Below are positions 28,801 through 38,896 of a stretch of 64,000 nucleotides of DNA, piece after piece (the stretch's first letter is position 1; the number at the start of each line of letters is the position of its first letter). The DNA is from Stratiolaelaps scimitus (taxonomy: Eukaryota > Arthropoda > Arachnida > Mesostigmata > Laelapidae): assembly GCA_019614645.1 (NCBI GenBank), contig JABWDB010000004.1, positions 10,974,001 to 11,038,000 of the forward strand. The letters are read 5' to 3'. The translations under genes were made by a program, and so were the position numbers. A model generated the notes under the pieces. It ran no database searches. It was not told the DNA's origin and saw only the letters and a program-made list of their open reading frames with translations.

Positions 28801-30353
28801 TCTGGCTACATTTTAATAGATTCATTATACTCGCTGGCAAATGCAGTCGGAAGCGTTTTGCTTAATATGCCACCAGCGTACGTCAGCCTACATAGTCATC
28901 CAATTGCATTGCACTAACAGTTACATATCAAATGGTTTTAAATAGGACAACCTTTGATTCGTATATGAAGGTGGTAAGGAGGCACGGGGGGGGGGGGGCG
29001 AAAAGGCAGTTGAATGGAGGGCAATGGCCAAATCCATTAGTCAGCTGTAGCAGCGCTCAGTTTCCTGAATCAATGATGGTATGGTTTTACGTTTAATTGA
29101 CATATGAGAGATAAGGCTCGCTCGTGCAGAACGTAGCCCAACGTTTATTAGCAATACCGGCTGGGTGAGTTGCACATTCAGAAATGCACAATATTACTTC
29201 AAATACTAGCCAGAAAGATATAAACAAATGCACCTGTAGTCCTTATGTAAAACTATATTTAAACTGCATAATGCGGCTGTAATTTCCAAAAAAAGGACAA
29301 CCAGTTCCGTTAATTCGACTGCCCATCAGACAGGGGGGAAAGTGAACATCAGAGAAAATTCAGGACTGGACAATTCAGCGGAAAATCTGTATAAGAAAAC
29401 GGTAAGCGGCATCTAATGAATCGAGGGGTGGGGCAGCCTTCGAAAGAGAGATGTGGCTGATCCTTGTACCTAAAGTCTTAACAACTTCGCGTGATCGATG
29501 CCATCACGTTTCTACGATGCGTGTTAATATTTTGGTCTTTGTTAAATGAATGTTATTGACGAAGCAAATATGAGAAAGTCCCCAACAGAAGTTGGACCTT
29601 GGGAAACCTCTGTGGAGCTTCCGTCCCTGGGCGCCGCGCCCCCCGTCACGTGTGTCCATAATGCTTAGGAATAAGTGACATGCATCTATACATAATGCCT
29701 AAGAGCTATACAAAATTTCCTGAGATTGGCGCACGATACGTCAATGCATTTCACATGCATGCTGTAATCGGTGCGGTTACGAATCGTATCCAACATCGAT
29801 AGCGAGTGAGGGATAACGATACGCTTATGGAATCGTATTTACTCTATGGAAATCTCAGCGAAGTCATTATGTGCACTCGATGTCCGTCGTCGATCGAATC
29901 CCTTTACCTCTAAGCATGTATACAACAAATCGCTAGAAGAGCAAGCATCATTTATAATCATCGTCACCATCATCATGCTCCATTGCAAGCATCATTTTGA
30001 CTTTAACATTCACTTGCCTTGATTTTTTTGAACTTCTGTTCTCGTGAGTTCTTGATCTTGTCCAAATCAAGTGGCTTGCCCAGATCGCTACATTCAGCTT
30101 CGAACACGCTCGAACTCTTCTCGAATCCATTTAAATCAAGATACTGCAATGAGTCGAAACGAATCGCGTGAGCGTTGTTTTCAGCAAGATTTATTTCTTG
30201 CTTCTCATCGTCGACCATCAACAGCGCTTCTGAATAGCATAGTAAGCCTTCATAAAATTAATATATAGATACGAAAACTATATATGCAGGTGAGGTGCGC
30301 TAAGGTTAGCTTACCTCACGAACAATTGCGTTCAGTTCACCCTCAAGCGACAT
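4523..30353 (-). CDS. ARMC9: ARMC9 (LisH and armadillo-repeat ciliary basal body protein), 13 coding exons
   Basis: Coding exons in transcript order: 30353-30315, 30143-30018, 17270-17073, 16152-15883, 15510-15486, 14860-14694, 11246-11088, 9735-9629, 8453-8244, 6589-6339, 6073-5826, 5446-5147, 4810-4523. They join in phase to 795 codons plus TAA; vertebrate ARMC9 is about 817 residues. Order of parts: LisH (about 7-39), a helical region with the YALPYV block, a coiled coil with GVTGELVSALES, armadillo-type repeats (about 310-570, with LLNAFASFSKGRAYLARNT, ALQKLSLRRPL, ALFMNLCLS and YLNGALYSL), then a Ser/Pro-rich tail. These blocks match ARMC9 as I remember it. Known for the family: ARMC9 sits at the ciliary basal body and tip, works with TOGARAM1, and is mutated in human Joubert syndrome. 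The start ATG precedes a good LisH motif. A variant polyadenylation signal (ATTAAA, minus strand, 4240-4235) lies about 280 nt after the stop. Least certain are the exon 3 acceptor and the exon 6 donor. Confidence 0.93.
5147..5446 (-). CDS. ARMC9: ARMC9 coding exon 12 (low-complexity tail)
   Basis: Residues 601-700. It opens GDEMEMEIDQGEP after the acceptor GCTATCTCAG and is rich in Gly, Ser, Arg and Pro. The donor is probably AACTGC|GTGAGA, phase 0; a second GT lies 15 bases on. The segment has no recognisable domain and should be disordered. Confidence 0.8.
5826..6073 (-). CDS. ARMC9: ARMC9 coding exon 11 (last armadillo block)
   Basis: Residues 518-600. It begins DILMYLNGALYSLIGDPTLL, equivalent to IQPYVNGALYSILSVPSIR, continues through the helix QIGCILEKLE, and ends in a Glu/Asp-rich tract, as does the vertebrate protein. 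The acceptor is CTTCTGTAG|AT and the donor GTTCAG|GTACTT, phase 0. Confidence 0.94.
6339..6589 (-). CDS. ARMC9: ARMC9 coding exon 10 (armadillo repeat)
   Basis: Residues 434-517. It begins RRPLAIMMVDSGTMTWLL and includes YTTALFMNLCLSPRGRQECA, matching RRPLQTAMIQDGLIFWLV and [20 protein letters not shown]. The acceptor is TTGCCAG|GAGG and the donor CCAG|GTATGA. An insertion of about 14 residues (around GQNGSEVGSEARRTG) separates the two blocks relative to vertebrates. Confidence 0.94.
8244..8453 (-). CDS. ARMC9: ARMC9 coding exon 9 (armadillo repeat)
   Basis: Residues 364-434. It carries LLNAFASFSKGRAYLARNT and ALQKLSLR, almost the vertebrate LINAFASLAEGRLYLAQNT and ALQKFSLR. The acceptor is GAACAG|G and the donor CTTAG|GTGAGA. 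The split Arg codon joins to exon 10 to make SLRRPL. A SINE lies about 150 bp upstream in the intron. Confidence 0.94.
8606..8786 (-). mobile_element. tRNA-derived SINE, family A, copy 1 (5' end inverted)
   Basis: A 181-bp insertion is flanked by a perfect 14-bp direct repeat TTCTTCCGAGTACT (8592-8605 and 8787-8800), read as a target-site duplication. It shares over 130 bp at high identity with 43642-43858. Its A tail (T5 on the plus strand) is at the left, so it is inserted on the minus strand. Its 5' roughly 30 bases are in the opposite orientation to the other copy. It lies in ARMC9 intron 8. Confidence 0.85.
9629..9735 (-). CDS. ARMC9: ARMC9 coding exon 8
   Basis: The acceptor is CTTGTTACAG|CAACTG and the donor ACGAG|GTTTGT. 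It encodes QLTKCGSPERRHSTLMAF and ISHDLLGCFKRQSEYATR, corresponding to the [22 protein letters not shown] block. It ends at phase 2 and is completed by exon 9. Confidence 0.9.
11088..11246 (-). CDS. ARMC9: ARMC9 coding exon 7
   Basis: Residues 276-328. The acceptor is TCTTACAG|AATATT and the donor TGG|GTAAGTA. The segment ANELNYQLVKNELLRGD ... LIQALRW matches SLDYEKLKKDLILGSD ... LLQALRW of ARMC9. The linker before it is about 30 residues shorter than in vertebrates, so a small exon in the 3.4-kb upstream intron could have been missed. Confidence 0.88.
12160..12213. repeat. Compound (TA)n-(CAA)n-(TA)n microsatellite
   Basis: TA run, AAT/ACA/ACAACAACAACAA segment, then another TA run, inside ARMC9 intron 6. 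Confidence 0.9.
14694..14860 (-). CDS. ARMC9: ARMC9 coding exon 6 (coiled coil)
   Basis: Residues 220-275. A strong acceptor (TTTTGTGCGAATGTGCAG) opens a heptad-rich segment (VEMSVLEHRLAEALSQ) leading to EEEHQRLMGVTGELVSALES, the counterpart of ADYHNLIGVTAELVDSLEA. The donor is probably GCG|GTTAGT, a weak site, so the 3' boundary is less certain. Confidence 0.87.
14918..15045 (-). mobile_element. tRNA-like SINE, family B, copy 1
   Basis: On the minus strand it has a box B-like GGTTTGAGTCC, then the family body (TAAGAGAACTTAAGCATTG, then CTGCAGATCCTTTTATAAA). It is diverged from the three other copies. It sits in ARMC9 intron 5, close to exon 6. Confidence 0.65.
15486..15510 (-). CDS. ARMC9: ARMC9 micro-exon 5 (25 nt)
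   Basis: Twenty-five bases encode HCADIELN plus one base, bounded by TTTCATGCAG and G|GTAAGTG. It enters at phase 0, which exon 4 supplies, and leaves at phase 1, which the exon 6 acceptor requires. Without it exons 4 and 6 cannot be joined in frame at their best splice sites. It lies just before the coiled coil. Confidence 0.75.
15883..16152 (-). CDS. ARMC9: ARMC9 coding exon 4
   Basis: Residues 122-211. The acceptor is CCGAACAG|GACAAG and the donor TTTAT|GTGAGT, both phase 0. It contains RFRTFLESRGSAMSES and HYYALPYVSKLREH, matching the FKTYLETKGAALSQ and FYALPFV blocks of ARMC9. Confidence 0.92.
17073..17270 (-). CDS. ARMC9: ARMC9 coding exon 3
   Basis: Residues about 56-121, containing FQDDLLLHFSAGDESRFFL, the counterpart of the IQKDLVAAFDNGDQKVFF block of vertebrate ARMC9, and ending HPQRCGST before the donor ACT|GTAAGT. 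The acceptor is ambiguous: exon starts at 17270 or 17249 keep phase 0, while 17274 would need a phase-2 donor. Confidence 0.87.
18431..18496. repeat. (AT)n and (TTA)n microsatellites
   Basis: An (AT) run at 18431-18450 and an (ATT) run of about eight units at 18471-18496, within ARMC9 intron 2. Confidence 0.9.
20753..20870 (-). mobile_element. tRNA-like SINE, family B, copy 2
   Basis: This is the best-preserved copy. On the minus strand there is an anticodon-arm-like stem (TCTGG ... CCAGA), then GCGGGTTCGAGCCCCGC, a good T-arm with a consensus box B, then GAGAGCTTAAGCATTG and GCAGCTCCTTTAACAAAC. It is not a functional tRNA because there is no acceptor stem. It lies within ARMC9 intron 2. Confidence 0.72.
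21426..21473. repeat. Perfect inverted repeat around an AT core
   Basis: GCGGACACGCAAA (21426-21438) is mirrored by TTTGCGTGTCCGC (21461-21473) around a 22-bp AT-rich core, with another AT run just outside. Confidence 0.9.
30018..30143 (-). CDS. ARMC9: ARMC9 coding exon 2 (LisH core), probable GC donor
   Basis: Residues 14-55. The acceptor is CATTGCAG|TATCTT. The core YLDLNGFEKSSSVFEAEC and GKPLD are LisH/ARMC9 hallmarks. The exon ends ATCAAG|GCAAGTG, the usual GC-AG donor consensus. A GT four bases downstream would shift the phase and does not fit either acceptor of the next recognised exon. Confidence 0.88.
30315..30353 (-). CDS. ARMC9: ARMC9 coding exon 1 (start codon, LisH start)
   Basis: Thirteen codons, MSLEGELNAIVRE, followed by the donor GAG|GTAAGC. 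The joined sequence with exon 2 (IVRE then YLDLNGFE) mirrors the LisH start of vertebrate ARMC9 (VKEYLDF). The intron to exon 2 is 171 bp. No 5' UTR intron or promoter motif could be assigned. Confidence 0.88.
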
Positions 30354-32346
30354 GATTGCACTTCATCGCACAGCTAACCAAAATGCTAGTATCACGACAA
30401 CAGTTGTTGAAAAAGGTTCTTTTCTTTTTCGCCTCGTGAATAGTAGACTACAATTCGCCCCTTGCAAATAACTATTTCTTAGTAAAAATGCACACATTCA
30501 AGTTGAGCACAGCATAGAAATCACATGGTTAGTCGGAATCAGTCGAATCGGGGAGATACGAGACGACGATGTTCTAAAATTCGCTGGGTCGTATCCTCGT
30601 AGTAGAGACATAGGCAGCGGACACAGTCACACAGGCACACTGAAGAATCGAAGACCGTCCCATCAGCGGAATGGTGCCACTCCTCATCTGTGAAACTCGT
30701 CCAACGGCAGTGGAAAAAGTCTGAGCCGCCTCATACTAACTATGTGGCATACTTGTATCGGATGAAACGAGCCACGGCACACTGCGCCTATGAATGCTAT
30801 CTATATTTCCGATACGCTCACTGTATTCACCAGTCACGGATATGGTCTCGAATGGCGTGTGCACGTAGTCGGCACGAAATCGGGCGAGGGTCGCGGCTTC
30901 GGAAAGGGTCGATCCTCACGAAGTAACGAGACGCTGGGGGTGCCGGATACGCTGGGGTTCTGGCCCCGGGGGGTGGGGGGGGGGCGTCAACGGGGCAGGC
31001 AACCTGGACATCATCGAAGTGAAGCCGGCCAGAGTAGAGTTTGTCCTACCGGAGGGGGAGGGGTGAAATCCCTGACGTTACCGCGGCAACCGGGATGCCA
31101 ACGTGCTCCGGGCTGAACCCCGGCGCGTCTGCTCATGAGCCGCTATAGTCCGCCTCTTTCGGGCTGGCAATGCAAACGACTCAGCCCTGCACGGTCTGGA
31201 CAGGAGGCAACGATCGTGCAGCAACCCATCCTCCTCGAAGCAATCGGCCTCCAACTATGGCAGGCCGACGGACATCGTTCTGTTCGGTTGAGTCGCTGAT
31301 CAGTAGCGGTATCGGCCGCTATCGTTTGCCGCGCTCGTACGACAACTACTATTACAACGAAGCACCGTGCTTATGGGAAACAGTCGGGGGTTAGGAGTAG
31401 ATGGGTAAATGTAACGCTATGTATGAGTATTTGTCTACATGTACGCACCTGCGAATACATAACGTAAACCGTATACAGATCATATACGCATAGAGATTGA
31501 GACTCTGCTCGTATCGCCGGCCCCGAGAGTCGACGGTTACACGCTTCGGGGTGGGCGGTTCCCTCGTGAAGATGCCAATTATTGATGAGGAAGCAGCATC
31601 CATGTGGGCTCGATGGATGCTGTCGCCCCTCTACCACTGTGATCGGTCTGCTGGCGTCGCTCTTTGATGAGTCCATCTCTCCTTGATGACCACCCACTCA
31701 TCTAGGAGCGTAGCGTAATTCCGAACGTAACGCCGGGCAATGTAGGTTAGACGTAAGTGAGCCGAACCTCAGGGGTCCCTGTGCCGTCTCGTGTGAGTAG
31801 ACAGCCGTAGTAAAGCAACTCGTCAACGAACTACGGAAGTGCGTTGGGTTGCATAGGTAGAATCAAGAGTTGGCCACGACACGCGGTGCCCGTAGGGAAA
31901 TATCTAAGAATATTCTCAAGGTCAATGTATAGCCTTGTCTTACTCTGTGCTGCATCAAGTGTGTGGTACATTCACCTGATCAGATATTGTGTTTTCCCGC
32001 TGAGAGGCAATGAACCAAGGATTGCGTCGCACACACTCAGCGGTCACTGTCCTGAAGACTCATGGGAAAATTATTCAACTGAATTTCGGATCCTACTATG
32101 AAGTCGCACGAGAGATCGCGCGAGGTTATGCCGTTGCTTCATTGCATCGAACTACCTGCACAGCCATGATGGACGAATGCGTCTCGATAAAGGGCTTACA
32201 TTTAATCGATGATACAAAATAGCGAATGCGCTACAAATCGATGAGCAGAACAGGACAGAACGCGAGCCTGTTCTTGGTTCAGTCTGCAAGATCGTACTAA
32301 AACCATAGTTTTATGGGAAAATGTATGTCCATACATCGATGAGGGA

Positions 32347-32381
<35 letters not shown>

Positions 32382-34007
32382 GGAAAGAGAGATAAAGGAT
32401 AGCTCTAAACGTGGTGGCAGGCCTATATCCTCTCTGTTCGCGCTATATTGGCTGAAGCCTATAGATTATTAAATATTATGTGAGTAAAGGGCAAGCAAAT
32501 TTACGAGTACTTGTTTGTGCTGCTAATACCTTAATAATAAAGCAGGTTATATGTCACGTTCGCAAAAGCATTAGAATGCCGCTAACAAAATACAGACGTT
32601 GGAAAGATCACAATCGCTTCACTTGAATAACACGAGTTTCAGCAGTGAGCCACGTCACGATGTTGGTTATCTGCTGCTTGCCTGCTAATTCATGCCAGCC
32701 TGGGTGGCTGAGATTCAGACTTCTTTCTCTCTCTATCTCTAACCCTTGCCAGGATAATACGACTCTGAGACATATTCGACCGCGACAACGTGGTGGATTC
32801 GGTGGTTACGCTACCAATAGCGGGGGCCTTCCCGAGTCATGAGTAGCCATACAATGGATAGAAATCTCAAGAACAAACGAATACAATGGCGGATGCCGTA
32901 GGCGACTTTCACCAGTACCGTCTACAAAACAACGCAATTGCATTGGCTTGGCCTGGAACAGTCGCTAGCACGTCCCACCGTTGAGACGCCATCCCTCTCG
33001 TGCTGATTGTGAGAACGCTCCAGTATCGTATGGAGCATTTCCGGCGACGCGCTTGTCGTCGAGACTGACCGCGGCGGGACGGGATTGTTATGGTCCGTCT
33101 CGGGCGTTTTGCCTTCACACAATCGTTAACACAATATGTCGGCAAGGCGAGGCGGAGATATAAGAGGGAAATGGTCGGTCCGAGAACGAGGGCGAGCGGT
33201 CGGGAGAACGCGAATGCGCGGAAAAAGCTCGTTCATCGTGCTGCCCAGAGCAAGCAGTGGGTTACCCCGGAAGCACACGGCCGGCCGCACTGAGAGACCC
33301 AGAAGACGGGGTGCGCAGACTCGGCTGAAAATTCTGCAAATCTTTGGTCAAAAGGTCTTTGCGATAGGGAGAACGAGGCCATGGCATTGCTGGTGTATTC
33401 ACCATTAAAATAGCTTAGTGTGTATGTTGAGATGAGATGTGCCGCTATCTGCAGAAGAAAACGAGTGTGAGATGTGCCACACAGATAGAAAACACGGAGT
33501 GAAAAATGAAGATTGACGGGCTGTGTGAAGGCATAGGCTGGCTAGTTTAGAACTGAAGATGAAGGCGTTTTATCGTCCCCATATTCCATAGATATTCCAT
33601 TGTACTCCCCTCGCTTGCTCGAAACAAAGAGCACGCTAGAGAGGATTTCTAATTTAGATCTGCTTTTCATCTATCACACACACACATGCACATACAGGCA
33701 CATATAATAATCACCTAGAGCTTGTTGGGACCTCCAATCGGCAACTGGTTACAATGGGTACATAACTACCTGTTCTTTGGAAACAAAATCAGGGGAATAT
33801 CATCAGTTGGCGTTGTTTCTGGAATTGTACTGTATTTATTATTCGGTATTGTGTATCGATGCATTGTTCACGCGTCTATCCTACAGCCTCTTTTGCTCTC
33901 TCTCTCTTTTCGACACGAATGCTATTGGTGTGTGTAATTCTGACTCAGACACAATGAAATTGTATTGAGTTGTGCCAAGCGGTCACACTCACATGGTTCT
34001 GTCGACC
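30354..34007. other. Upstream of ARMC9, no gene recognised
   Basis: This should hold the ARMC9 promoter and 5' UTR at the left. A GC-rich patch with a G run (about 30880-31130), an (AT)n tract at 32349-32378 and another GC-richer patch at about 33000-33330 are visible. Reading frames here show no family I recognise. A minus-strand AATAAA near 33836 could serve the exon at 34008-34166. Confidence 0.5.
32349..32378. repeat. (AT)n microsatellite
   Basis: Fifteen uninterrupted AT units. Confidence 0.95.
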
Positions 34008-34166
34008 TCAGTACTTAGGAGGCTCACGCTTGAAGGGTCCTTCCTTACACCACTTGTAAATTATATCCAAAGCATTCCTTGGCGCACACATTGTCCCGTC
34101 CTTGATTTGAACCATGGGACTTTTTGTGGGTAGCGCGAAAGGATATAGCATAGATTGATGAACTCT
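34008..34166 (-). CDS. Last coding exon of an unidentified gene
   Basis: After a good acceptor (GATTTCATATACAG) the minus strand reads 52 codons to TGA, including KSPMVQIKDGTMCAPRNAL and DIIYKWCKEGPFKREPPKY. The hydrophilic, Cys/Lys/Pro-rich sequence has the texture of a conserved C terminus. A minus-strand AATAAA lies about 170 nt past the stop. I do not recognise the family and found no upstream exon; the phase is 0 if the exon starts at 34166. It does not fit the beat gene upstream. The alternative is a chance frame or an old retrocopy fragment. Confidence 0.4.
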   Translation of the reverse strand, partial: RVHQSMLYPFALPTKSPMVQIKDGTMCAPRNALDIIYKWCKEGPFKREPPKY

Positions 34167-37100
34167 CTGTATATGAAATCTACTAGCAGATCGCCGTAGG
34201 CACACATAAGTATGCTACCCTCAATTATCTTCTGGGTCGGTGCCCAGGCATAAAATCAACTAATAGCACTATTTTATATATAATATCAAAATCGAACGCT
34301 CGAATATTGAACGAACGTAATCCTGCAAGGGCATTTAGTACCAACGCCCACACCCACGAGATTGAAATAAGCAAGCCATTTCGATGTAGCATCTTAATAA
34401 AATCTGCACGACGACCCGTATTGGAACAATGTAGCGATGCTCTTCAGCCAGCTGATTTTTTTCCGATGCTGTTCCACCAGATGTGCCTCGTATGCTTTTT
34501 CTATAGATTTATTTTGGTGCAAGCATTCACCTCAGAGCCCTTCTATTAGACACAAGGCAAGCGGCCTTGTAGCTGGCTCGTGGTCTTCAAGTTCCTCACC
34601 ACTAGACAGCGCCTCGTCATAAGTGAGCGCGACAACGACTTCAGTATATGATACAGTCATGTGGTCCTTTGGGTCGGATCGACAAACAAATGGACTGAGC
34701 TGGCCGTATTTGCTTGTAACCGGCTTGTGCCAGCAGACGAATATGCCATATGATGGGGCACTCCTTAGTTAACGGACGTTTACCACTATTTTATGAAGGT
34801 ACTTCTCAGGTGCGAGTAGCCTGTCTGGTGGACCTGCCTATAGTACCAACGGTGACTCCACAGTCGTCCTGTTTCGAGTACCTGAGTTAGCGCTTGCTGT
34901 AAGAGCAATTCTCAAAAGCACTTCTCCCGCATGCCCTTAGTTCTTCCGCTAGCGCCACTCAATTGGTTGGCATTTACATTTTATTGTCTCACACGGCCTT
35001 CTCCTGGGCCCTTCACCACACCGAGACCGGGCCTATTGGCTGCTGGCCGGCAGACAGCTCACCTCGGGAGACAAATTGAGGAAAGTGCAAATGTGTCGAG
35101 GCCTGTGGCGTCTTTGCATGACGGAGTGGTCCGTTTGGCGCCTATCAGAAAGGACTACCCAGCGACTTGCAATCGACTGGCCTTGAAGGTCAATTCGGAC
35201 TGAGAAGAACTGTCCTGAATAAAACAGAGGATGTTATACTTTTGTGCCTGGGCATCCTATGTAACTGAGGGCATCGTTACCCCTCTAGTCAGTCGGTGAC
35301 GTCAAAATTTCTCATAAGCTATTGCACATTTTGCGCTGAGCGAGCGTACCATTCTGAATAATGCATGAAACATGACTGTACGATAAGAACGATACAGAAA
35401 CTCATTGTGCAAACAGAAGGAAGAAAATCTTTGTGGTTTCGTTTAGGAGTGTCGGGCCTATTTCAAGACCTTCACAACAATACGCTGTATTTGTAGCTTG
35501 TGGCTGGCCCCCAACCCATCTTCCATCGCACAAATCTTGTAACTACCGTTGGAGAAATGACGGGACGAGAAATCCACAACTTAAACTAGAATTCATGAGC
35601 TAAGAAACAGTTCTTAGGTAAGCTAACGGCATTTTAGCATTTTTTTAGGAATCACAGCACAATCTAACTGGCGCTTTTATAGTCAAATGTACCAGACGAT
35701 GAGACGACATTTCTTTCAAATCCCTACTTGAATGCATAGGCCTTTAACGTTAGGGTCATGGCGTGGCGTTGTGCGGCAAAAGATTTAATACCCGAACACA
35801 GTAGTCCACACTCATCACGACAATTTATGGCCTGATCTACCAGACGATATGATATCGAACAAAAAATAGCATATTTAGGAAAAACACGTGTCACTGTTAA
35901 ATAAAGATGTCTAATCGACTGTATTTTGATAATATGCATATGTTCTTTACTGCCAGTCTTTGTTTTAATTGTAATGGTAGCTTACTAATATATCAACACT
36001 GCATAGTTACGTTGGTTTGGACCTCGATTCTAATGATCTAGGTGATGAAACAAGAGGTTGGAACCTAACCCGGACGAGGCTCAGGAAAGAAAGGCGACAG
36101 TCACTTGGTGTCGATACCATTGCCAAATGCCCTATTTGTGGATGTCGCATCGTCGGGCTTAAACCGGGGTCAATCCCACGCTTTTTAGTAAGAGATGTAG
36201 CCATCCACGCCTCCGCGTCCAATACGACTTGTATGTTGGGCACTAGCAATCGGACAGGATTGGCAATTTTCTAGAAAACAATTCTGGCACTGGGCGACCA
36301 CTGTCCTCCACGCAATGCAATAATAGTCGCAGATCTTGTTCCAGATCTACTGAATGGCTCGCGAACGCAAAGGTTCTCCTCTCAATTATTTTATATGAGT
36401 ATATTAGTTGTAATAGTCTTAATTAAGTCCAGCTTGCCAGCCAGACAACTGCTTCAACACTGCCCTTACGGGAGGAAATATGCCCGTTCAGAGACCTAAT
36501 GGTGTGAATACCGGATCGGTGCTGTTTTCCATCTGCCTTTTGCGCAAACGGTAACTTCCTTTACTTCTTCCTTGGCACGTCCTTATACCCTCTTATAGGC
36601 ACCCCCCCCCCCATCCATATGCCACGACGAATTCTATGCGCACGCTCTTTCCCTATCTATGTCCTGTTCTATACGTCGCAATCGTTGCAACCTGACCTCT
36701 CGAAAGGGATTCCTACGCACCCGGTCTTCAATGGTGCAAGCCTTTCGACCCATTTTGCCCACTCCCTTATACTATACGGCAGCCTACGAGCTGGTTCACC
36801 AAGAACGTCTGCCCGTATTCGAGGTCCAATGGCAAGCATAGAGACTCTGCGTTTATCCCCCGAGCAACGAGCCGTCTCGTTCGTTCTTCCAGTATTGCCG
36901 AAGGACTCCTTTGAAGCGCGTCGGCCCGCGGTGCACCCTGAATAAGCTACAGCGTTTCCTTTATACCAACCAGGACGGTGGGAGCAGAGGACAGGGTCTC
37001 TCCCGAGCAATTGCCAAGGCTAGCCCGAAAGCAGAGCGCTTCCAGCTTCTGGGATCTCCTTTCAGGAAGCTAGCCCAACCTAGCATGGTACAGCATGGGC

Positions 37101-37340
37101 ATACACGTTCATACAGCTACATAGACATACAAATACCGCACACATGCAGTATTACCCAGCTCCTATCTCAACTTCCAGCAGATGCTGCTGTGGCGGCAGC
37201 AGCGGTCTCTTTCAGACACCGGCGATCTAAATCCGGCTGGAGGCCTCCAATGTCCGACCAACCAACCACCCACCCACCCACCTACCGCATTTCCAGTCGG
37301 CCCTTTCCATGAGGGACCTGCAATGGACATCCATAGATTT

Positions 37341-37342
<2 letters not shown>

Positions 37343-37375
<33 letters not shown>
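37343..37375. repeat. (GA)n microsatellite
   Basis: An uninterrupted GA dinucleotide run of about 16 units within a GC-richer stretch. Confidence 0.95.
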
Positions 37376-37379
<4 letters not shown>

Positions 37380-37558
37380 CCGTGGGCCAGATCGAACGCG
37401 AGAAGCCGAGAAAAAGCTCGAGCCGAGCACTTCGGCCCCACGGCAGAGTCTAGAAGTGCAGCAGTACATGGGTGGCCCAATCTGCGTTCTTCCGCCACGG
37501 CTCGGAGCATAGTGTTAGCGATCTGTGTAACGACTGATCCGGATTCCTATACATGTAT

Positions 37559-37579
37559 ACACACACACACACACACACA
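37559..37579. repeat. (CA)n microsatellite
   Basis: About ten uninterrupted CA units. Confidence 0.95.
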
Positions 37580-38510
37580 TACAAGCTCTCTCTGCCCCCA
37601 CACTGCAAACTATCTAGTCAGTAGGCTGAATTCACATTTCGAATGAACTCACAGGGGAGCCGAAGTTAGTTGTTACATCTTCAGTCGTACGATGTTGCCA
37701 CCGCAGCTTCTGCTACAGCTACCGGTGCAGACTTCTAGTTGAATGTCTCTCCATGGGTCTGTCTGTCTTTCGAGAGAGCACCCAGCCACTTGCCGACCGA
37801 GCTACCAACCGCCATTCACCAACGCCCGCTATTTGCTGGCCCCAGCGGACCAAAGTTCGTCCAATGGTTGGGTCAAACGGAGGAATTTTCTCCTATAGAC
37901 TTGCTCGACTCAAAGTATGTTCAACGGTGCAAAATGTTATATACGGATATTTGCCTTAAACATTGTGACAATTTTACCCTAATATCCGCAGTTCACAAAC
38001 AAACGGTACCACGTTAACGTGTACTTCAGTCGAGCTTTTGTTATGCTTGCACCTTACAAGTCGTATGGTTTATTGCGATGGCCAGCCTTGTTATGTAAGG
38101 TAACGTTTCGGAATTATTGAATGAAATGTGTGCACTTTTAGATTAATCTAGACATTAACCGAGACATTCGTCTGAAGGGCGCTAATCAAAAGGTGCATCC
38201 TGAGACGTATGTATGGACATCTTGTGTAGTGTTCCCATCTGCAAAGCATTTTGATGACCGAGCCGACAGCAATCTGGGTTGTGTAAGATATGGATAATCG
38301 ATGTTCGAGCGAATTGGATAATCATTTATTCGCAATATGCAATAACTAAATACAATGGTGCTACTGACATGACACGTGCCCTCTGCTGAGTGGCACAGAC
38401 AAATCGAAGCAAAAGTTGACCGAAGCGACCCTTCTTGGCTACGAACAACACTGGCCCGATTCAGTCATATAGTATACTACTCACGCTGTGGTCTATGAGT
38501 AGCATGTAGT

Positions 38511-38672
38511 GTTGCATGAGATAAATTTTACTGTTTTACCTTTAACTATAATGTTATATGATGATCGAACTATTACCGATAACCGTACATCTCTGGCGCC
38601 CGACCTACGTCTGATCGCGTATATATCAACTATCTCTAAGTATGACTTCAATATATATATATATATATATAA
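38511..38672. repeat. Dispersed repeat C, copy 1, with (AT)n tail
   Basis: About 147 bp (from GTTGCATGAGAT to GACTTCAATATAT) align with 56958-57111 with about a dozen substitutions and no gaps, and both copies run into an (AT)n tract at the same point. This copy's AT tail is interrupted by the MITE that follows. There are no coding features; it is probably a non-autonomous element whose 3' end is the AT tail. Confidence 0.85.
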
Positions 38673-38896
38673 GGCTGTCCGGATCAAACTGTCCGGCCAT
38701 TCGAATGGCGCACAATCCGAACTACGCGATACAATGCGTTCATTTTTGGATACTGAGTGCTGAGCAGATGAAAATGCGTGTGGAGTGTTCGACATCTAAT
38801 TTGAAGACTTATACGCAACAAACCAGTCGCCTTTTGAACTAATTTAGTTCAAAACTTATTGGAATTTATCGAGCGGACAGTTTGATCCGGACAGCC
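38673..38896. mobile_element. 224-bp MITE with 23-bp inverted repeats and TAA duplication
   Basis: Both ends carry the same inverted repeat, beginning GGCTGTCCGGATCAAACTGT (23 bp identical). TAA stands on both sides (38670-38672 and 38897-38899). The interior has no transposase. A 3-bp TAA target duplication and G-rich termini are typical of PIF/Harbinger-derived MITEs, so that superfamily is the best guess. Confidence 0.85.

Larger units (their letters stand above)
17271..30017 (-). other. ARMC9 intron 2, about 12.7 kb (contents)
   Basis: This is the largest intron of the gene. It contains a tRNA-like SINE (20753-20870), (AT)n and (TTA)n tracts (18431-18496), an AT palindrome (21426-21473), a CGG-rich patch near 24260-24290, and a GC- and CAG/CCG-rich patch at about 25900-26720 that could be a CpG island or an unrelated transcript. 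(AT)n tracts also occur near 27214, 28453 and 28654, and there is a G13 run at about 28985. No second gene could be supported inside it. Confidence 0.6.

Noticed and set aside
35724..35939. Minus-strand frame with Cys-rich segment, considered as a partner exon of 34008-34166 or beat Ig2
   Set aside because: No Ig motifs, weak acceptor, and the only donor-like GT is poor.
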